Shown here: piece after piece, positions 62,065 through 64,000 of the stretch
Position numbering within the stretch: position 1 is the stretch's first letter
Layout: each line of letters begins with the position of its first letter
Source of the DNA: Reticulitermes lucifugus
Lineage: Eukaryota; Arthropoda; Insecta; Blattodea; Rhinotermitidae
DNA: 64,000 nucleotides
Direction: 5' to 3'
Assembly: GCA_026260175.1 (NCBI GenBank)
Contig: JAKCWW010000034.1
Location: 1 to 64,000, forward strand
Program-made: the position numbers and the translations under genes
The notes under the pieces: model-generated
Database searches by the model: none
What the model was told of the DNA's origin: nothing
Seen by the model: only the letters and a program-made list of their open reading frames with translations

Positions 62065-64000
62065 TGGTCCTACTCTTTCAGGATGTGCGTCGAGCGAATT
62101 CGGTAAGTGGCAACAGGATAGCCGACATCTGGTTCGAAGACCGAAAGATTTGCTTTTGGAATTTGACTGTAGAGATTTCCCACAACGCCGAAGTGTTCGG
62201 TTTTTCTCCATTCGCAGGAAACTCTATCAGTAAATGGGCCTCACCCGGTCTTATATCCAGTAGGCACCGCGGATACTTCCTCGGGAAGAGAGCGGTTGGA
62301 GCGTGAACATAATTGCTTATCTCCGTGATGATTCTCCCTTAAGCATGTGTGGAATTTCAATTCCACTTGCTCTTAAGAAACGTGTGTGAGGTTTATAAAA
62401 AAAAGCACAGAAAAGATTTGAAATTTGAAAGATTTGTGTCAATGAACGGCAGTTAATGAAAGGCATGTATCGAAAGAAAACACCGTATACGCGATGTGTT
62501 CTTGCATAAATCCCATCGATTAGTATTCAAAAGAAATTACTTAAAATATACTGATTGACATAGGAGACAAAACATGGGGAACGACGACTTTATCTCTTAG
62601 CGTTCACTTTGCTCCCTTTGTGCAAAGGAAAACATGAAATATTTTACAGAAATAAGAAACGAGTATATTTTCAAATCATTGTGGTAAGAATTCGAAAATA
62701 TCAGACCCCAGTTATCGCTTTGGACAATCGAAAATGCAAATGACAAGCACACTATTCAAGGTCTTAATCATACCATTAGTTTTTCTACTTTAGTTGTTCC
62801 GCGAAATAGATAATTTGCGTATAAATAAAAGTTTCTGATTTTAGCCTATTTTAAGTTATACAACATTTCATTCAACTGTTTCGATATTTCATTTTGCACA
62901 GTGGCATGCAGCATTTCATAAAATTGAAACAAATTATTATTTTTAATATTAACTATATTTTTTATGTAAATTGAAATGCAGTCTGGTGTGAAAAAAGATA
63001 TTAATGACAATTCCTTCCTTTCTAGCATAACGTTCGTCTTTTGTTAAATTTGTTACCACCTTCACCTCGACATTCATTTGTTTCTCGAGTACAATACAAG
63101 ATGGCCTCCTTTCAGACAGGTGGAGAATATAGAAGGAAATACAGCTCTAAGAAGAAAAATGAAGAAAACGACTCAAGAGAGGGCGGCAGTGGATGTGGGG
63201 GAGGGAAGGGCTGAGGAGAAATTGAAGACATAGAAATAACACGACGGTTCATTTGTCAGACGCCTTCCGCTCTTCATTTCGCAACTCGATTGTAATTTGG
63301 AGTTGAGCCACAAGAGTGCGCGCGAGTTCCGTAATGGAGCGTGGAACTGAACAGAGACCCCCTGTAAAGAGGATAGAGAATGGAAGAGGAAAGGGGAAAA
63401 AGACGGAAAATGAATGGAGAAGTGACCCTATTTTTATAATGAAGAATAATTTGTGGTACAGGTTTTAAAATTACATACAAATAATGATAAGTGATGGTAC
63501 CAGGTCATTTGTGGTCAATCCATTTCATTAACTTCAAAATATGAATTTTGACATAAGACAGGTGGTATGTTCTCAAAAACAGGTGGATCCACAATCGCTG
63601 CTTACGAGCATGCGCAACCTTCGAGGCAAAACCAATACATGAAGAGGCCAATGTGCCCAAAATTTACCTGGAATTCTTTCATATTGCGTTGAAAAGAAAG
63701 GCGTAATTTATACTGAATAAAGCTGACATTTATAAATATTTAAGAATGAAGGGCAGTAGAATAAAAATTATGCAATATTTGATTATGTACCTACAGCATA
63801 CCAATATACCGCATTTAGGACCGACTCTACTTGCGTGCCACAACACACTGAAAACTAATTTGAAAAAAAAACGTTTGAATATGATTTATTTAATAAGGTT
63901 CTAAGTAGAAACAATCACCTATAGCTCATGTGTAGCTTAAACTTGCAAATAAGTTACACAATTAAAAGGCCCCAAGTGATATTCCTGTGTAGGCCTACTT
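62065..64000. other. Stretch without a recognised gene
   Basis: Unique-looking sequence to the right edge. A purine-rich patch lies at about 63,120-63,230. No frame with recognisable domains was seen on either strand. Confidence 0.45.

Noticed and set aside
1-64000. LTR retroelements, endogenous viruses, Polintons, CRISPR arrays
   Set aside because: No paired LTRs, capsid, integrase or envelope-type frames, and no regularly spaced identical repeats were found.

Overview
The window looks like a piece of an insect nuclear genome. It is AT-rich, its genes have introns, it is full of LINE, SINE and MITE debris, and it holds one long spliced gene that is unmistakably exostosin-like 3 (Drosophila brother of tout-velu). 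The mix of RTE-type LINE tails, tRNA-derived SINEs and several seven-in-absentia (SINA/SIAH) type E3 ligase genes suggests a cockroach or termite (Blattodea). That placement is an inference from gene and repeat content, not a measurement.

Layout. 1-1,100: LINE endonuclease remnant on the minus strand. 1,100-7,800: mostly unrecognised sequence, with a decayed mariner transposase on the plus strand near 4.7-5.4 kb and old dispersed repeats near 6.7-7.1 kb. 7,840-25,841: the complete botv/EXTL3 gene on the minus strand, reconstructed here as 14 coding exons with GT-AG boundaries and matching phases. It encodes about 1,005 residues once a 2-base surplus in exon 12 is discounted. Its introns carry a pogo-like MITE, two SINEs, two LINE tails and an assembly gap (10,612-10,661). 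25,842-41,100: no host gene recognised; LINE tails, fold-back elements, a TIR element of about 0.9 kb, SINEs, two hAT-like MITEs and a TG microsatellite. 41,189-58,857: three plus-strand SINA-type RING ubiquitin ligase genes, each built differently (no intron, one intron, two introns). 58,858-64,000: no gene recognised; SINE fragments and a near-perfect 216-bp palindrome.

How the genes work. botv/EXTL3 is a Golgi/ER type II membrane glycosyltransferase that starts the heparan sulfate chain on proteoglycan core proteins. The SINA-like proteins should pair a RING domain, which recruits the E2, with a SINA zinc-finger and beta-sandwich domain, which binds substrate. No pathway joins the two loci. 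The most unusual points are the architecture of the SINA cluster, a decayed tandem array of exon-derived copies inside the SINA2 intron, the missing first zinc finger in SINA3, and a family of palindromic repeats sharing a core resembling ACGTTTCGG.
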